NCBI GenBank assembly: GCA_021442155.1
Contig: CM038215.1
Location: forward strand, 274,825,014 to 274,889,013
Reading direction: 5' to 3'
DNA length: 64,000 bases
Source of the DNA: Cymbidium sinense
Taxonomy: Eukaryota; Streptophyta; Magnoliopsida; Asparagales; Orchidaceae
Shown: positions 25,209 to 36,302 of the stretch, one piece after another
Position numbering within the stretch: position 1 is the stretch's first letter
Layout of the letters: every line of letters begins with the position of its first letter
Translations under genes and position numbers: made by a program
The notes under the pieces: generated by a model
Database searches by the model: none
Told to the model about the DNA's origin: nothing
The model's input: only the letters and a program-made list of their open reading frames with translations

Positions 25209-25420
25209 TGATAGAACAAGGGATACTCACATTAGTGGCCAAACAAAGAGCAAAAAATAGAAATTATGATTGAGAAGGATCGCAAATCATCCAAACTGCA
25301 AGAAAGTCACAAAGGAACACGAAATCGCCAGAGAACGCCACGACTGAGAGGAAGGAGGAGCTTTTGGGTTTGAGTTTTTTTTTAGTTCAACAGGAGGACT
25401 TCTCAGGGGGTCACCAAGTT

Positions 25421-27831
25421 TATGGTTTAGGGTTTGGAGTTTAGGGTTTAGGGTTTAGGCTTGTAAGTTTTAGGCTTTAGGGTTTATGGTTGTAGGTTTT
25501 AGGGTTTAGGGTTTAGGGTTAGCTTAGTTTTTAGGGTTAGCTTAGGGTTTAGGGTTAGTTTAGGGTTTCAGTTTTAGGGTTTAGGATTTAAGCTTTATGG
25601 TTTAGGGTTTTTAGGGTTTAGGGTTAGATTAAAGTTTAGGTTTAGGTTTAAAGTTTAGGCTTTACTTTTAGGGTTTTTAGGGGGGTTTAGGATTAGTTTA
25701 GGGTTTCAGGTTTAGGGTTTTAGGGTTTAGGGTTTAGGGTTAAGGATTTAGTGTTTAGGGTTTAAGGTTTTTTTTTCAAAATTAAGTAAACTAGTAGGTT
25801 TAAATTTATTTTATATTTTCATTTAGGTTTATTTTTTAATTTTATTCAATCTAGTTTTTTTATTTTATGTTTATTTATTTTAGTTTATTTTGTAGGTTTA
25901 GGTTTAAGTTTATGTTCATTTCTTAGTTTACTTTTATTTTTATTTTATTTTTTATGTTTAGGATTTATTTTTATTTTTAGGTTTAGGTTTAGGTTTATTT
26001 TTTATTTTCTTAGGTTTAGGTTTTATATTTTTATTTTAGGTTTATTTTTTAGGTTTAAGTTATTTTTTGTTTATTTTATTTATTTAATTTAGGGTTTAGG
26101 TTTAGCTTAATTTATGTTTGTGTTTAGGTTTTATTTATTTTAGTGTAGTTTATTTTAGTTCAGGTTTAGGTTTATTTTATTTTGTTTAGTTTAGGTTTAG
26201 GTTTTTTTTTTAGTATAAGTTTTAGGTTTTATTTTTAATTTAGTTTTAGGTTTTATTATTAGGTTTATTTTTTAGGTTTAGGTTTTTATTTAGTTTTTAT
26301 TTTATTTTACTTTAGTTTCATTTTATTTATATTTTACATTTAGGTTTACTTTATTTAGGTATTTTATTTTTAGGTTTATTTTATTTTTTAATTTAGTTTA
26401 GGATTTTACTTAGTTAATTTTAGTTTAGTTTTTAGCTTTTATTTTATTTTACTTGTAGGTTTAGGTTTCGATTTTAGTTTAGGTTTTTTATTTTATTATT
26501 AGATTTAAGTGTAGGTTTTATTTATTTATTTTAATTTTATGTTTTATTTAGTCTAGGTTTAGGTTTTTATATTTTTAGGTTTTTAAGGTTTATGGTTTAG
26601 GGTTTAAAGTTTAGGGTTTGGAGTTTAGGGTTTAGGGTTTAGGGTTGTAGGTTTTAGGGTTTAGGGTTGTAGGTTTAGGGTTTATGGTTTAGGGTTTAGG
26701 GTTATAGGTTTAGGGTTTAGGGTTTAGGGTTTTAGGAGGTTTAAGTTCGGTTTAGTGTTTAGTGTTTTTTAGTTTTTCTAAGGTTTAGGGTTAGGGGTTT
26801 TAGCATTTGGGATTATTTTGTTTATTTTTATATTATGTTATATTTTTTATTTTTATTTATTTTTATTTTTTTTTATTTTGTTTAGTTTATTTATTTTATG
26901 TTTTTTTATTTTAGTTTATGTTATTTATTTTAGTTTATTCTTTTTATTTATGTTTAGGTTTAGGTTTTTTTTTAGTTTAGTTTGATTTTTATTTTATTTT
27001 TTATTTTTAAGTTTTATTTTTATATTTTTAGGTTTAGGTTTAGGTTTTTATTTTATTTTCTTAGGTTCAGGTTTTAGAATTTTATTTTAGGTTTATTTTT
27101 TGTTTTTATGTTTTAGTTTAGGTTAAGGTTTACTTTTATTTTATTTTATTTTTTTTAGTTTTGCTGTAGTTTATGTTTAGTTTATTTTAGGTTTAGGTTT
27201 AGGTTTTATTTATTTTAGTTTAGTTTATTTTAGTTTAGGTTTAGGTTTATTTTATTTTTATTTGAGATTTAGTTTTTTTTTTAGTTTAGGGTTTAGGTTT
27301 TATATTTATTTATGTTTAAGTTTTTTTTCAAGGTTTGTTTTCTAGGTTTAGGTTTTTATTTATTATTATTATTATTTTATTTTAGGTTTATTTTACGTTT
27401 AATTTTTTTTTATTTTTTTTTATTTTTTAGTTTAGTTTAGGTTTTTATTTATTATATTTTAGTTTAGTTTTTAATTTTTTTTAATTTTTTATGTTTAGGT
27501 TATAGTTTATGTCTTTATTTTAGTTTATTTTAATTTAGTTTAAGTTATTTTATTAATTTTATTTTTAGGTTTTATTTAGGTAAGGTTTAGGTTTTTAGCT
27601 TTTTAGGGTTTAGGGTTTGTTTAGGGTTTATGGTTTAGGGTTTAAGGTTTAGGGTTTTGGGTTTTGGGTTTAGGATTTAGGGTTTAGGGTTTAGGGTTTA
27701 GGGTTTAGGATTTAGGTTTTAGGGTTTTGGGTTTATGGTTTAGCATTTTTAGGGTTAAGGGTTTAGGGTTTAGGGTTTAGGTTTTAAGTTTAGGGTTCAG
27801 GTTTTAGTATAGGGTTTTTGGTATTTTTTTT
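25421..27831. repeat. Right satellite array, segment 1 (G-rich strand on +)
   Basis: TTTAGGG heptamers and TTTAGGTTTATTTTATTTT words appear in the reverse orientation to the left array. A telomere-like block (25,421-25,770) ends in a T-run and a junction near 25,785 (AATTAAGTAAACTAGTAGG). AT-rich repeat follows to about 26,580, then more TTTAGGG blocks at 26,585-26,820 and 27,600-27,820. No gene is seen. Confidence 0.9.
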
Positions 27832-28260
27832 AATTGAGAACAAATTCAGATTCAAGATTTCTTCTTTTTTATTTTATCATCCATGTAACACACCGAGTTT
27901 TCTAAGACACAATCGAGGACGTAGATCAAAAAAAGAGCATGCATAGAATAAATAAAAAACCCTAGTTAATTAGAGCATAAGAACCGGTTCAAGTAGTAGG
28001 ATCGGACATTCTTGATTTCTCTGTTCCCATCAAAACCACCACGACCTCTCAGTGGCGGGATCCACCATCATATCCCGATCTCTCCCTCCACCACAACCAT
28101 TGTAACCTCAGCTCCCCACCACCTCAACCACCACTGCTCGGCGACCACTCCATCTGCACCTCACATACCCACCACCACTATAATAACCACCAGCTTTCTC
28201 ATGCGGATCTAGGCCGGGCCGTTGTGGTGATGTTATTGCCATCAAGGTTCTGCCCATTCT
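27832..28260 (-). pseudogene. Retrocopy 1 of glycine-rich RNA-binding protein gene, 5'-truncated
   Basis: This is an antisense fragment of a plant GRP7/8-like RNA-binding protein mRNA: the very end of the RNA recognition motif, the glycine-rich tail and the 3' untranslated region. On the minus strand it starts just inside the NGQNLDGRNIT region (the CAGAACCTTGATGG side at 28,260) and ends in a short A-run (T-run on + at 27,823-27,831). This copy is the most decayed in the Gly-rich part. The frame is broken and its antisense gives a meaningless 66-codon + strand frame. The truncation point at CCCATTCT is the same as in the other three copies, so one insertion was later duplicated with the satellite. 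Confidence 0.75.
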
Positions 28261-30182
28261 GAGGGTTTAGGTTTAGGTTTAGGTTTATTAGGTTTTAGGG
28301 TTTAGGTTTATTATTTAATTTATTTAGTTGTTTTAGGTTTAGGTTTAAGGTTTGGGATTTAATGTTTAGGGTTTAGGGTTTAGGGTTCTAAGGTTTATGC
28401 TTTTATGGTTTAGGCTTTAGGGTTCAAGGGTTTTTTTGGGTTTATGGTTTAAGGTTTAGGGTTTAGTATTGTAGGTTTAGGGTTTAGCATTTAGGATTTA
28501 GAATTTATGGTTTTTTTAAAAAAAATAAACCGATATGTTTAGGTTTATTTAGTTTATTTATTATTTATTTTATTTTATTTTATTTCCTATTTTTAATTAA
28601 GGTTATTTTTTTATCTAGTTTAGTTCATTTATTTTAAGTTTATATTTTATTTTAGTTTTCTTTTTAGGTTTAGGTTTAGTTTTATTTTTTAGTTTAATTT
28701 TATTTTTATTTTTTTTAAGGTTTAGGTTTAAGTTCTTATTTTATTTTTTTAGGTTTAGGTTTTAGGTTTTTATATTAGGTTTATCTTTAGGTTTTGATTT
28801 TTGGTTTAAGTTTAGGTTTATTTTTAGTTTATTTTATTTTATTTTCTTTAGGATTAGGTTTAGGTTTAGGCTTAGGTTTAGTTTTTTTTTGTTTAGGTTT
28901 AGGTTTATTTTATATTTTTTTTAGGTTAAGGTTTTTTTTAGGTTATAGTTTAGGTTTTATATATTTATACATTTTTAGGTTTATTGTTTAGGATTAAGTA
29001 TTTATTTAGCTTTAAATTTATTTTATTTGGTTTAGTTTTTATTTTATTTAGGTTTTTTAATTTTTAGTTTAGTTTAGGTTTTTATTTATTTTATTTTATT
29101 TTATTTTTTATTTTTTATTTTATTTTCTTTTTAAGTTTAGGTTTAGGTTTAGGTTTAGGTTTTAATTTTTGCTTTTATTTTATTTTTTATTATATTTTGG
29201 TTTAGATATTTAATTCATTTAATTTTTAGATTTATTTAGTTTAGGTTTAGGTTTTTATCTTTCTGGGGTTTAGGGTTTAAGGTTTATGGTTAGTTTAGGT
29301 TTAAGGGTTTAGGATTTTAGGTTTAGGGATTAGGGTTTAGTGTTTTTTTTTAAGTTTAGGGTTTAAGGTTTAGGGTTTAATGTTTAGGCGTTACAGTTAT
29401 AGGGTTTTTAAGGTTTAGGGAATAAGGTTTAGGGTTAGCTTAGGGTTTAGGGTTTAAGGTTTAAGATTTAAGCTTTATGGTTTAGGGTTTTGCAGTTTAT
29501 GGTTTAATGTTTAGTGTTAGTTTAGGGTTTAGGGTTTTAAGGTTTTAGGGTTTAGGGTTTAGGGTTTAGGGATTAACATTTAGGGTCTAGGGTTAGGGTT
29601 TGTTTTATATATATTATTATATTTTTATATTTTTTTTCTTTTTAAATAAAGTAAACTAGTAAGTTTAGGTTTATTTAGTTTATTTTTTATATATTGTAGT
29701 TTATTTTTTTATTTAGGTTTATTTTAATTTTTATTTAGTTTAGTTTATTTATTTTAGGTTTATTTATTTTAGTTTAGGTTTTTTATTTTAGTTTATTTTT
29801 TAGGTTTATGTTTAGGTTAATTTTTTAGTTTTGTTTTATTTTTAATTTATTTTTTAGGTTTAGGTTTTATTTTTTATTTTAAGGTTTAGGTTTAGGTTTT
29901 TTTTTTAGGTTTAGGTTTTAGGTTTTTATTTTAGGCTTATTTTTAGGTTTTATTTTTTAGTTTATATTTCAGTTTATTTTTGGTAGATTTTATTTTATTT
30001 ATTTTTGGGTTTAGGTTTAGCTTATTTTAGGTTTAGGTTCAGGTGTAGGTTTTATTTATTTTAGTTTAGGTTTAGGTTTATTTTATGTTTTGGATTGTTT
30101 TAGTTTAGGGTTTAGGTTTTATTTATTTTTTATTTTTAGGTTTTATTTTTTTTATTATTTAGGTTTAGGTTTTTATTTACTT
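28261..30182. repeat. Right satellite array, segment 2
   Basis: TTTAGGG/TTTAGGTTTATTTT repeat with junctions near 28,517 and at 29,653-29,666, and telomere-like blocks at 28,340-28,510 and 29,265-29,610. It is broken by the gypsy fragment at about 30,183. No gene is seen; the open frame at 28,794-28,991 is repeat translation. Confidence 0.88.
29653..29666. repeat. Subunit junction with paired arms AAACT/AGTTT (right array)
   Basis: GT-AAACT-AGTA-AGTTT-AGG, the reverse-strand counterpart of the left-array T/A-type junction. Confidence 0.65.
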
Positions 30183-30410
30183 ACATTCAGCAATGAAGAC
30201 TTAATCCTAGGGATCAGTGAGCACAACCGCCTCTTTACATTACAGTGGATGTAGGCAGATACAAGCTATCTAGAGTTCTAGTTGACCCATGTGTATCACT
30301 CAACATTATGAGTCTAAGAACCCTTGCCTACTTGAGGATCAACATCTCCAAACTCTAAAAAGAAAGGATGATGTTGAGAGGATTCAATGAACAAGGCGAG
30401 ATGACCTAAA
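30183..30410 (+). pseudogene. Gypsy protease fragment, N-terminal part
   Basis: The translation opens with TFSNEDL and EHNRLF, typical of plant gypsy protease regions, then a frameshift near 30,238 leads into VDVGRYKLSRVLVDPC and SLNIMSLRTLAYL. The usual active-site triad region (VDxGSS) reads VDPCVS at 30,291-30,308, so the expected catalytic glycine is lost. A stop follows (30,355), then LRGFNEQGEM in another frame before the sequence leaves the gene at about 30,410. The enzyme would cleave the element's Gag-Pol polyprotein; this copy cannot. Confidence 0.75.
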
Positions 30411-33400
30411 TGCATGATGAAATAGGTTATGGTCAAACCAACTAGAAGAAGTTGTTCTCCACCACAAGGGATCCCCTCATAGGTCTAGCATTCCTTTATC
30501 GTGCAAGGATGGAGATCCTTCATGTTCAAGAAAGAAAGAATATGCATGCATGATGTGAAACATACAAACATACAACTAAGGGGTTGCTAAATCTTTTAAT
30601 TATCTTATTTATGCCTTAGGCTTTATGATTAGGTTATGAGTTGTTTAAAATTTAGTTATGAGTGATTAGTTGGTTAGAAATGTTATTTTTATTCTAAGAG
30701 CCTAATCGTATCCAAGCCACACATTAAAGCATCAATCATATAAGAAACTATAAAAGCATGTCATCCTAATGCACAATGTAAACATAACATCAAACAACTA
30801 TATAAACTATAGTAAAAGAATAAAAGGATGATGCAGTCGAGTACCGCCATACAACTCGAAGAGAGAAAAAATTGGTTGCCAAGGTCTACCCTTATACAAC
30901 CTAGAATACGAAAGAATAACTATAATTGTATTAACTTAGAGATAGAAGTGGTGACTTAATTCTAATGTGTGTATTAAGGCTTGTTTGGTAAGTCTTGTTA
31001 GTCATTAGAGTTGTATTTTTTATGTGTAAAAGGATTCAATTAAACAAGAAAGGTTGATTTCACTTGAAGTAGTTTAATTGATTTGAGAATTTTAGTTTGT
31101 GTTTTCTTTTGTTTCATTTGATTACACTTAGCAACAAAGTGTTATAAAGAGAGGAAAAGAGGATTGCCCTCTTTCATCCCTACCTTTAGTCACTTTCTAA
31201 AGTAAATTAATTTGATTTAGTTCTCTTTAGTGAATGGCTTATTAAATGATTTAATTAATCCTAAGTTTAGGCTCACTTTAAATAATCATATTCAAAATGA
31301 AAGGTAACTTAAGATTAATTTAGTTCAATTACTACCACATGACATATATTAAATCATTTTTTCCATCACATGTAACATGCATATGATTGTATATTTTTTA
31401 TTGAATCATATATATATATTAATTAAAGTTTTATCCAAATTCTAATGTTGAAATACATAAGAGTGAACTCAATGGGTATGTGCCATTATTAAAACAAAGA
31501 AGTGAGGTAATCAAATGACCTTCTTGGGGCTAGCTAAAGCCTCATGTTCCCGGGATGTCTAGACTCTATACCCATTATCATTCAATCTTATATAAATCAA
31601 CACATGAATAGAGGAAAGAGAACGAAACATTCATACACTTAAGCTATAAACACATCCACTTCTTATGTATTTATAACTAGCATCATAACACAGATTATTA
31701 TTCATTTACAATCCTTTGAAACATACATTTGGATTTAATAATGATAATAGTCATGCATATATTAAATTAAATCAACACGCGCAAGCTTACATAAAGGAAA
31801 TCCATTTTATTTTACTTGATTTTGAAAAGATGGATGCATGAATTCAAATGACATACCAATTTAATATGATTGGAAAGAGGACAATCAAATACAAGCATGT
31901 GATTCATTCAATCAAACTAGTTCTTAAGGAAAATCAAATCAAATAAGATTATTTAAAGCAAACCAAAGCTTCTTTATTAATTACATTTTGGATTTGATTT
32001 TATTTAAAGAGGAGAAGAGAAATCATCACTTGTTGATTTAAATCCATTCCCACATTAATAATATGATTTAATTTATGGAAATGTAATTAAGTTGATTTTA
32101 TGAGTTAATTAAGTTGAAACCTTAATTAGATGAATTAATTACCCTTACCTATCTCACCTTAAAGTAATTTACTAAATAATTATGAGACAATATGATATGC
32201 ATGAAAATAAACTTGTAATGATCCTAAGAAATTAAAGGGGTTCAATGCAATTGACTCATGATTAATATCTAACTAGATTAAAGGACTTAATTAATTACTA
32301 TTATGGTTTTCCCACACATATGGACTAACCATAATTTCATTAAACTCCTTTAGGTTATTAAACACCTAAAGATTTACCCCATGATTTAATTAATTAAGCT
32401 TTGATGTGATTATGATTTCAATTTAATTAAGTGATTTAATAAATTAGTTAAATCTCAATTAATTTTATTTTAAAAAAGGGTGAAATGAACTTAAGGAAAG
32501 GGATCCCAACCCTATTCCTTAGTTCACTTCTTGAAAAAAAATATTATACTTAATTAACCAATATGTTACTATTCATGGGATTAATTAATCATCAATTCAC
32601 TTAAAAGAGTAGTTAAGCTTTAATTAATCAATTTTCCTAATTATTTGAGCAGTAAATCCCAAGAAAATCATGGGAGGCAGAGGTCATCCCATTAAATTAA
32701 CCCACAAATATTGGGATTAATTGCTCAAGTAATTAATATGTAATTAAGCTAATTAATTTTGTAATTAAACATTAATTACTATTCAAAATTAGTTAAGATA
32801 ATTTTTAATTAATTCCCCTATGAAATACCTTTAAAATGAGTATTTATTTATATTTTTTTATTTCTCTATAATTTTTTAAGATTTTTAGAAGTTTGATTTA
32901 AAATGATTAATTGCCTAATTAAAGCATAATCCTTAGTGCCACATGGCTAATCGCACGCTTTCCACATGATATGTTGTACTTGAAACTTATCGACTATGTG
33001 GTGGGGGATGAGCTTTCTCATCATTTGATCTATGATGACGATGCGATTAATTCCCACGCTTAATAGGATTAAATCAGATCATTCTAGTGGATCTAATCAC
33101 GATCATCCATTTCAATCACACGAAATGGATGGTGGGTGATCTAACATCACACGAGTGAGGGAGAATGGAGTTCTTCCACCATTACTTAGTTGATCTGAGC
33201 ATACCCAAATGGATCCCACACCTTCACAACATCAATCAGATGGGATCCAATGGTCAAGATCACATGAGATGCAAGTTTTCTTCAAAAAGCTCCAACCCAT
33301 TTTTGCCTTAGGATCAGTTTTGGAAGCATACCTTACTGGATATCAAGACTGATGGCTCAAATGATTGAGGAAGCTTCATATAGTGGAAATGAATCCTTGT

Positions 33401-34222
33401 TGAGCAATAATTGGATCAATTCCTTGACGTTCACTCGGAAGGCCACGAACTGATGATTTGGAGCTCGACTTTGATCGAAGTCCTACCTCTGGTGCTTAGG
33501 AAGCTTAGGAGATAATTTGTTCTTGCTCGACGAGGCCTAGGAAAGGTGCGTGCAAAGTTAATTTGAGTTTGATTGAGAAGTGGGAAAGTTAGGTTGGAAA
33601 TGGGAGTGTCCTATTTCGAGACTGATGGGAATGGCATTTTTCGATCGAGGAACAAGCTTGGGAGCTTAGGGAATGGTTCTAGTGGCTTGTCTTGGGTAGC
33701 TAGGGATCTAAGGAATGAATTTTGTGTGTGTTTGAGTGGAAACGAGGGGATGTATACCCCCATTCATCTTGATTGAATAGTGGGATTGGGTTTGGCTTCT
33801 AATGGTTGTCTAACCATCTTATGGAGTCGTGGGTGGCAGGAAGGAGGTGAGTTAGCTCGGCTTGGTTGTTTGAAGGTGTGGAGCAAGATGCCAAGGAGGG
33901 TCATTCTGTGGATTTCAAATGCTCCAATGGGGAGTGAGGTGATTTAACCTCCCATGGGTCATGGTACCCAACCACCCAGGTGGGTTGGGCAACATCCTAG
34001 GTGCCTAGGTGGACCATTGGGAGTGTACCAAGTGGCCAAGGAAAGGAAATGACCCTTTACATGGGTGATTTGTCTCATGTGATGCCCTTGACCCAAGTGT
34101 AGAATGATCATTTAGCATTGGATTTAATTTGGCCATATTTGAAATGAGCCAAAAGTAAGTTAGCCCAAATTTCAAGTCAATTTGAGTTGATTTTGTTAGG
34201 TTTGGCTCAATTTGGCTCATTT

Positions 34223-34950
34223 AGGTCAAATTGGGTTAGTTTGGGTAAAGTTGACCAATTGGTCAAATTGGGTCAAACTAATGATTGGGCCAAGTTCATA
34301 TGATTATTTGAGATGTTTTGGTTTAATTAGTTTGGTTTAGTTTGGATTATATTTGATTTTGGCTCATTTGAATTCATTTAGGTCAAATGGGTTGAGTTGA
34401 TCAATTTGACCAAATTGGCAAAATTGGCTTGGGTTGGGTGTTGGTTTGGGTTTAGTTGACCAATTAAAAATCATTGCAGACTTTGGTTTCAATTAATTTG
34501 AATTTGGTTTTGATTTAGGACAACTTGAACCTTTAGGTCAATTTGGGCTAAGTAGGTCAATTGAGTTCAGTTGGATCCAATCATGACTTTGGTCAAGTTC
34601 AACAATCAATTTTGAATGAGTTTGAGCCATTGGTTATAATTAATTTGGTTTGGTTTGACTCAATTAAAGGTGAAGTCATATTCAAATATTGATTTTGATT
34701 TTGTATGAATCATTGGTTTCAAGTGAATTGGCTTAGGTTGCAATTTGGCTTGTTTAGGTTCATATGGGTTAAGGGGTTGACTTGGTCAAATCACCAAGTT
34801 GACTTGGTTTGACCCAATTTGTGATAATTGATCAACCTAGGGTGATCAACAATCATGATGGGAGGTTTTGTTCGATTTGGTTCAATCCTGTTTGGGTAGG
34901 ATTAGAACTTGGCCCAAATTAGTCAAATTGGCCACTTTTGGTCAAGTGGA
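34223..34950. promoter_or_regulatory. Dense cluster of W-box-like TTGACC/GGTCAA cores
   Basis: More than a dozen TTGAC-containing words occur on both strands in about 730 bp, including the perfect 16-bp palindrome TTGACCAATTGGTCAA at 34,251-34,266. TTGAC(C/T) is the core bound by plant WRKY factors. The region is also low in complexity (TTTGG, CAAATTGG words), so the density may be compositional and not regulatory. Confidence 0.3.
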
Positions 34951-35119
34951 CCAATTGGGTTTAGTTGGCTTGATTTTAGGTTGAGTTTGAGTTGAGTTTA
35001 TATATGGATTTGTGATTGATATAAATTCAATTACAATTGGCTTGGGTTCAATTGAGTTTTGGTTCATTTGAATATTTCAAGTCAAGCAGTGGTAATTGTT
35101 GGTTGTTGATTTTGGTTTG

Positions 35120-35620
35120 TCTTGATGATTGTATATTTCATTTATATTTGTGAATATGATTGAAGGTATGATTGATTCATGAGAAAATCAATTGAATTTG
35201 GGGTTTGGAATGAAGAAATTTGGCTAAGTCCATGGAGTTGGGTCATGTGGTTTAAGTTTGGATTTTGATTTGGTTTAATTTAGTTTTGATAACTTAAATG
35301 TATATTTCATTTAAGTTTATGAAGATGATTGAAAATATGATTATTTTGTGAGAAAATCAATTGAGTTTGACTTGATTTGGATTAAGATTTGGCTAAGTCC
35401 ATGGGATTGGTCATATGTCTTAGGAAGGGTTTTGATTTAATTCTATTTAGTTGTGATATTTGAATGTAGATTTGATTTATATTTAGAAATCTGATTAAAG
35501 ATATAAATTTATTATGAGAAAATCAATTGATTTTGTATTTATTTGGATTAATATTTGGCTACGTCCATGGGATAGGTCATATGGCTTAGGAAGGGTTTCA
35601 AGTTTGGATTTGATCATGGG
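35120..35620 (+). repeat. Three tandem units of about 168 bp
   Basis: Shared landmarks are GAGAAAATCAATTGA at 35,181, 35,350 and 35,516, and TTTGGCTAnGTCCATGG following each by about 40 bp. Spacings are 169 and 166 bp. The third unit is the most diverged. Confidence 0.7.
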
Positions 35621-35904
35621 CTTCAATCATTTGGTTTCAGAATTTGCGTTTGGATTTGGATTTGAATTTGATGTTTGAATTAAACTTAAGGGTTGGTTTG
35701 AGAAGGTGAACATGGATTGGGTTGTAGGTGGGTGGATTATCCTAATCCCACAGGCATAACCAAATCTATGGTTAACCCTTCTAAGTCTTTAAGCTTAGGT
35801 TAAATGTTTACCTAATTGTTAGAAGTGTCTTATGACTAGGAAGTCTTAGTGTCTAGAAGACTCCTTGCTAAGATGAAAAGATTGAATCCACACTCAAAGT
35901 AAGG

Positions 35905-36193
35905 TCAGGCTTGGGTGTTGCCCTTGGAGATAGATGATTGGTAGACCGAAGCAAAGTTTCACATTATAGACTTTGATACATCTTCCAATGCTTTGCTTGG
36001 GAGACTATGAATATAAGAGAACAACATAGTTCCATCCTCTCTACATCAGTGTATGAAGTTCATGAGAGGTGGGATCATCTACTATGTCAAAGGAGATCTC
36101 AAGCTATTTACAGTTCACGAGGTCAGCATATATGAGGATGCAGCTTACTACCTCCCTCAAAATCCACAAGTCTATTCTCGTGAACTTGGCTAA
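35905..36193 (+). pseudogene. Gypsy protease fragment, C-terminal part
   Basis: The reading resumes as VLPLEIDD, TEAKFHIIDFDT and SNALLGRL, matching the conserved SYNALLGRPW block of plant gypsy proteases, then SSLHQCMKFMRGG, with stops at the Trp-Ile-His stretch. It runs open to a stop at 36,191-36,193. Together with 30,183-30,410 it makes one interrupted protease domain. Confidence 0.75.
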
Positions 36194-36300
36194 AGTTTAA
36201 AAATATAAGAAATATAAAAAGAAAAAGAAAATAAAACAAATGAATAAAAAGAACGAAAATAGAAAATGAAAAAGAAAATAAAAGGGGGTGAAAATATACT
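36194..36300 (+). repeat. A-rich low-complexity stretch
   Basis: About 100 bp of AAAAAGAAAAAGAAAATAAA-like sequence lies between gypsy coding remnants. No other signal is seen. Confidence 0.6.
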
Positions 36301-36302
36301 TA

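Larger units (their letters stand above)
17360..25420 (-). mobile_element. L1-type LINE copy 1, 3'-truncated, inactive
   Basis: A minus-strand non-LTR retrotransposon of about 8 kb. From its 5' side (right) it holds a short leader, ORF1 with a DUF4283-like domain and a degraded zinc knuckle, ORF2 with endonuclease, reverse transcriptase, a zinc-binding RVT-type C-terminal domain and RNase H, then about 2.1 kb of tail. It carries several stops and frameshifts. Unlike copy 2 (44,356-52,860) it has no AATAAA signal and no poly(T) tract at its left end, where it abuts CCCTAAA repeat. The satellite flanking it is C-rich on the left and G-rich on the right. The right border is blurred: after GGGTTTGAG there is a T-run and about 35 bp of unassigned sequence before TTTAGGG repeats begin near 25,420. 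Confidence 0.9.
30411..35892. mobile_element. Non-coding insert of about 5.5 kb splitting the gypsy protease
   Basis: The protease reading breaks off at about 30,410 and resumes with VLPLEIDD at about 35,915. The insert could start with TG at 30,411 and end with CA at 35,889-35,892, flanked by imperfect CTAAA/CTCAA, which would suit an LTR-type element or long solo LTR. That boundary is tentative. It holds no long open frame. The first 3.6 kb is AT-rich with many AATTAATTAA words; 34,200-34,960 is dense in GGTCAA/TTGACC; 35,120-35,620 has three tandem units of about 168 bp. The frame at 33,573-33,776 has no recognisable domain. Confidence 0.45.

Noticed and set aside
28012..28991. Plus-strand frames at 28,012-28,212 and 28,794-28,991
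   Set aside because: The first is antisense to the glycine-rich retrocopy; the second is translation of TTTAGGTTTAGG repeat.
33573..33776. 67-codon plus-strand frame in the gypsy insert
   Set aside because: It has no recognisable domain, and nothing in its surroundings supports coding; a chance frame in non-coding insert.
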